Shown in pieces: positions 60,481-64,000 of a DNA stretch of 64,000 nt. How positions within the stretch are numbered: position 1 is the stretch's first letter; the number at the start of each line of letters is the position of its first letter. The notes below the pieces were generated by a model that was given only the letters and a program-made list of their open reading frames with translations, did not search any database and was not told the origin of the DNA. The DNA is taken from positions 29,745,612-29,809,611 of the forward strand of contig CM072159.1 of the NCBI GenBank assembly GCA_036850595.1. The letters are read 5' to 3'. The translations under genes were made by a program, and so were the position numbers. This DNA comes from Rhyacichthys aspro. Lineage: Eukaryota > Chordata > Actinopteri > Gobiiformes > Rhyacichthyidae.

Positions 60481-60875
60481 AACCCTAACAAATCGTCTGG
60501 TGAAGTGTGGAAATCTACAGTACAAATGAATAGTGTTAATCTGGCGGGCAGAGCGAGGCACACTCACAGCCAGAACATACTGTGAAATCTTGTTTGTTAC
60601 CCTGCACTCTCACTTCCCCTGCAACCACCTTTTGCCAGCGCCAGCCCCTCCTTTTCTGCAAATGCTTTTCCTTCTCTCGCTCTGTCTGCTTTCACATCAA
60701 AGACAGTGTTCGACCGCAGACTGTGGCATCGTTCACACAAACTCACAATGGGCCAGTTAAATGTGGCAAAAGTCTGTCGATTCAGGAGATGGAGTCATTA
60801 TCTTATTTGAAAAAAAGTGGAAAAGTGAAAATTTGATAAGTTTATTTGTTAAACTGAAGGATTATTTGTCAGTGA
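60481..60875. other. Unannotated DNA
   Basis: Overlapping short frames without domain; nothing recognised. Confidence 0.45.
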
Positions 60876-61043
60876 CTGTTCTCCCTGAGGTTTCTTTTAT
60901 ACACCACTGTTTTTTGGGTTTTTTTCTGGGACGTTTTCTTCTTCATCCTGTTTGTATATTTACAGTTTTTTTTGTTTTTTGTGAAGACCTTTAAGTTAAT
61001 TGTTGTGACACTGGGCTATATAAATAAAACTGAACTGAACTGA
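60876..61043 (+). repeat. Retrotransposon 3' end, second copy
   Basis: 'gttctccctgaggtttctttt', 'ttttttctgggacgttttcttcttcatcctg' and 'ttgttgtgacactgggctatataaataaaactgaactgaactg' are the ordered landmarks of the same teleost non-LTR tail as at 11230-11402, here longer. It ends in a (ctgaa)n tail, so it is inserted in plus orientation and is 5'-truncated. Confidence 0.75.
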
Positions 61044-61532
61044 TTGTAAAAGTATGTCTTTAATGACCATCGTTTTCAAAAGATGGTAATACTGTATGAT
61101 GATTTTGGTTTGTTTTTTTAAGATTTAACTCTGGACTGCACTGAGACTATTTGAGGCAATTGTGGAGCAGAAAAAGCACTTGTGGAAGGGACATGCCGTC
61201 ATATTTAGGTATTTTTGTTTGTATCGACACAAATAATGTGATAGTGTTGGATAATAATATCTGATCTAATGAAGAATTTCTAAAGACACATGAATTAGAG
61301 AGAGGTTTCACGGAAGAAGCACGTCCAAACAGACTCAAACATTAGCTGCTACAGGATCGTCTATGCCGCACTCTCCATTGATCTATGCATCATTTACCCC
61401 TCTCTCTGTATCTGCCCCTGGTCTGCACTCACACTGCCACAAACCAAACCTGGGCAGGAGCAGGCTGCGTCTTGTATATTATTTATTCAAGAGAGAGACA
61501 GCACAAAAGCACAGCAACTCTTCGACCGTTGT
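61044..61532. other. Unannotated DNA next to the candidate exon
   Basis: No gene or repeat recognised. If the minus-strand exon on its right is real and ends at its stop codon, this would be the 3' untranslated side. No clear AATAAA on the minus strand was identified near it. Confidence 0.4.
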
Positions 61533-61678
61533 TTAGAGAAAAATCTTCAGGCAGTTCCTCTGATGGACCATGATGCCCGGCCCCTGGAAGCATGTGGTGC
61601 CTGAGCACTCACACTGGTCAAACGTGCCGCGCTTGAAGTGAGGGCAGCCGAAAAATGATCTTGATGAGAGGAAATGTC
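61533..61678 (-). CDS. Possible terminal exon encoding a cysteine-rich peptide (unidentified)
   Basis: On the minus strand a pyrimidine-rich acceptor ('actctttatgactctgcag', AG complementary to 61679-61680) precedes an open frame ending with TAA at 61535-61533. The peptide contains GCPHFKRGTFDQCECSG and then TTCFQGPG, and further on HQRNC: five cysteines in 34 residues with spacing C-x10-C-x-C-x4-C-x12-C. In this part the third codon position is strongly G/C-biased, unlike the surrounding DNA, which is what a true vertebrate exon shows. The intron phase implied by the acceptor is 1. The CxC...C spacing is loosely like von Willebrand C-type or other disulphide-rich extracellular modules, but I do not recognise the protein. 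No upstream exon was found on the minus strand with a matching phase. It may be the last exon of a secreted or membrane protein gene lying mainly to the right of the window, an old exon remnant, or chance. Confidence 0.35.
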
Positions 61679-64000
61679 CTGCAGAGTCATAAAGAGTAGT
61701 TACAGTACAGGACTAGATCAGGAGGGTGCTTTTTGTGGAAGTTAGCTCAAATCTGATTAAGACACGGGTTATAGAAGATGGCTGTGATTAAGTTGTGATT
61801 AAACCTGAACAGCCCATAACTCTCCAGATTGGTCTGTCCCTCCTCGTTCCTCTGCTTCACTCTCTCTAACTTTAAAGCTGGCAGCACGTACTCAGCAGGA
61901 GGCCGCCAGTCTTCAGCTGAAATGCTCCCAGCTTCCTCCCACAGTCTCCTCCTCCTCTCTCCCATCAGCCCCAAGTTACGCCACACACTCAAAATGTAAT
62001 TAACAGCCGCGCCGCATCCACGGGACCTCCTGCCGCGAACAGAGCCGTCCGGTCCCTCCAGACTTCAGACGAACGTTACATCGACAAACGCTCAGTGAAT
62101 TCTACGTGAAGCACTTCAATAACACGTCAGAGTTCATCCATATGGCCTCATTTGTGATTATTCATATTGCATTACATACTGGTGCATTACATAACTCTCT
62201 GTGTTCATGATTAAATGTGTGAAAGTGCTTTACCTACACCTTCTGGGCCCTCCACATGGAAGGATCCTACATAAACCTGTGTCACATTCTGTTCCTGGTT
62301 GGATCACAGTCGCAGTGAAGGATACAACCCCCAAGACTCACCCAAATCAGACTCTTTGGCCACGTACTTAGGGGTAAAAGATAGTAACATAATGGATTAT
62401 ATGTATAGTTTACACACATCAATCAATATTAATATCATAGAAAGTCAAAATAGTGAAACAGCTTTAAAGGCTGACGAGTAACTGTCCAAAAATAAGAGTT
62501 CAAGAAGCTAGTTTGACTTTCACCTTATTTTCCCTTCATCATTATTTTGTCTTGTTGTTTAAAGAGCTAGAAGCTGGTCATCATCATTATTATGGAGCCT
62601 CAGGACAAAGTATAAAAGGCTGTGTCACTCGTGGAGCATAAATGGGGCACAAGGCTGACCAAGACATTATATTAGTGAGAGAATTTTCCATCAATGTCAA
62701 GAAGAGATGCATAAAAAATTGAGATTTTGAGGTTAAAAAACAAAAATAACATTAGTTTTGATATGATATCTTCCCGGACTTCTCAAAACTTTGTTGAAAG
62801 ATTCAAAAAGATTATTTGGTTAAGGTCTGTCCTGAGATCCAGTGCGACTTTACCCTCAGTTAGCATTGCTAGCTTCAGTGCATATTCTGTAGATTGTTAC
62901 TTCTAAAATCTTGTTTATGTTTCCATTAAAGAGAAATATTTAAAGATATATTCCACCTGTTATCTTTCCTGTTGCTTTAATTGGTTAAGAGCCAAGTAAA
63001 GACTGCATTTCTTAATCTACAAAACATCACACGAGCTTTGCTTCCAGTTACTTTTAATAAATGATGTAATTAAGTGACATAAACGCTCCTATAAAACTTA
63101 AGAGGCTGAATTAGAGAACAGCAATAGGAATATCTCTCATCTTTATGTGACAGATAGGTTTGTAATGTTGTGGGTCATTTCTAACCAATCACAACAGACT
63201 CTAACACCTATTTTTAAACTAAAAGAGCATCTGAGACATTTCCTCAAAGACTCAAGGACAAATGTTTGAGATGTGCTCACAAACAGCTGCGACAAACCTA
63301 AAGACCAGCCTTGTGCCAGATCTATTCATGTGGATGCATCCTTTTGTGTTTCGGTAACAAAAGCCTGTCCTACCTTTACCTTTGTCAGGATCCTGATGCG
63401 GAGACACCTGTGTGGATTACCCAGCATGCCTTATCACTGCCAGACTGCAGACAGCCGATACTCTGAAAAGCTCCTGGAAAAGACAAGAGAAGACACACAG
63501 ATTCTGCTTCTCATTAGAGCTCGAAATGTTTTCCCTTAAGTTAAGTACAGATATATATATATAATTGTTCATACAGTCATTTTCGTTATTTTATGTCACA
63601 GCTCCTTGCATTAATAAGCTAAGGTGCTTTCTATTCTGTATTTAGTCTCTCTTAATTCCTTAAATCTGGAGCATTAATGATCAGATGCCTAGAAAGCAAT
63701 AACCACTTTAAGAACATCTGCTAAAACTTGGCAGAAAGCTTTGAGGTTATGTCACGCTGTAAGCCGCCGTTAAGACTCGCTTTAATTAACTGAGGCAAAG
63801 CGGTGTTGTAGAAACTATTTGATCCTAACTTTATGTGATTTGTCATTTTACAGAATTACAATTATCCCCTTGTCTGCTGCAAATGGTGAGAAATGACATT
63901 TTTTTAAAGATTTAAACTACTGAATATCCACATAAAAACATTTTCACATAGCATCAACTTAGAGATATCTGCAACCGCATGAAAATGATGTGTGGACAAC
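61679..64000. other. Unannotated DNA to the window end
   Basis: No gene confirmed. An 81-codon minus-strand frame at 61747-61992 is arginine/glutamate-rich at its start and lies upstream of the possible cysteine-rich exon. The one donor-like site I saw in it (complement near 61895) has a different phase, so I do not join them. An open frame at 63273-63539 has no domain. A short (AT)n run is at 63552-63563. Confidence 0.45.

Noticed and set aside
61747..61992. Arginine/glutamate-rich minus-strand frame as an exon upstream of the cysteine-rich one
   Set aside because: The donor-like site seen there has a phase that does not match the acceptor at 61679, and no family is recognised.

Overview
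This window reads as non-coding vertebrate nuclear DNA, most likely from a ray-finned (teleost, probably percomorph-like) fish. The pointers are several interspersed-repeat families typical of teleosts: LINE/SINE 3' ends with a 'ctttgagac ... gggctatataaataaa' motif, 'tcaattttatttatatagcac' and 'ctttatcgatccc' motifs, tRNA-like 'cctcacagcgagag ... gtggagtttgcatg' repeats, and small hAT- and Tc1/mariner-like MITEs. Long (GT)n and (AAAT)n microsatellites and a decayed TRIM coiled-coil fragment fit as well. The family assignments rest on recalled consensus sequences, not on a database search. Base composition is AT-rich and nothing resembles an operon or a compact genome.

No complete protein gene, rRNA or tRNA is recognisable. 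The long open frames are chance, low-complexity or repeat-derived. Three stretches deserve a coding check. The first is a cysteine-rich, GC3-rich open frame on the minus strand at 61533-61678, behind a good splice acceptor and ended by a stop. The second is a 78-base interval with good splice sites at 57529-57606. The third is a GC-rich block at 56156-56353. The only recognisable protein homology is a frameshifted fragment of a fish TRIM (TRIM35/finTRIM-like) coiled coil at 36391-36709.

Layout. 0-10 kb: antisense LINE tail, Tc1-type MITE, a 754-base inverted-repeat element, back-to-back tRNA-like repeat pieces, and a repeat-poor block (7.75-8.68 kb) that looks like a regulatory cluster. 9.7-10.2 kb: an almost A-free homopolymer mess, including 155 consecutive T, that is probably a sequencing or assembly artefact. 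10-24 kb: mostly unique DNA with a LINE tail, (GT)12, (GT)36 and two short palindromes. 24-31 kb: retrotransposon-derived repeats, an (AAATA/AAAT)n tract, a hAT MITE with a perfect 8-base target duplication, and a diverged dispersed family. 31-37 kb: a direct duplication, an inverted duplication, a conserved-looking block, the TRIM fragment and a 218-base G/T-only tract. 37-47 kb: a palindromic-ended MITE and a decayed hAT copy holding a 21-base tandem array. 47-53 kb: another inverted-repeat element and a 16-copy, 29-base minisatellite. 53-64 kb: conserved-looking blocks, an intact hAT MITE with a matching 21-base array, a LINE tail and the possible exons.

Taken together, the window looks like a large intron or a gene desert between developmental genes. 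Its function, if any, would lie in dispersed cis-regulatory blocks. No new multi-gene system was found. The most informative items are the possible cysteine-rich exon, the hAT MITE pair with an internal minisatellite, the local duplications near 31-34 kb, and the two base-restricted tracts that question the assembly.
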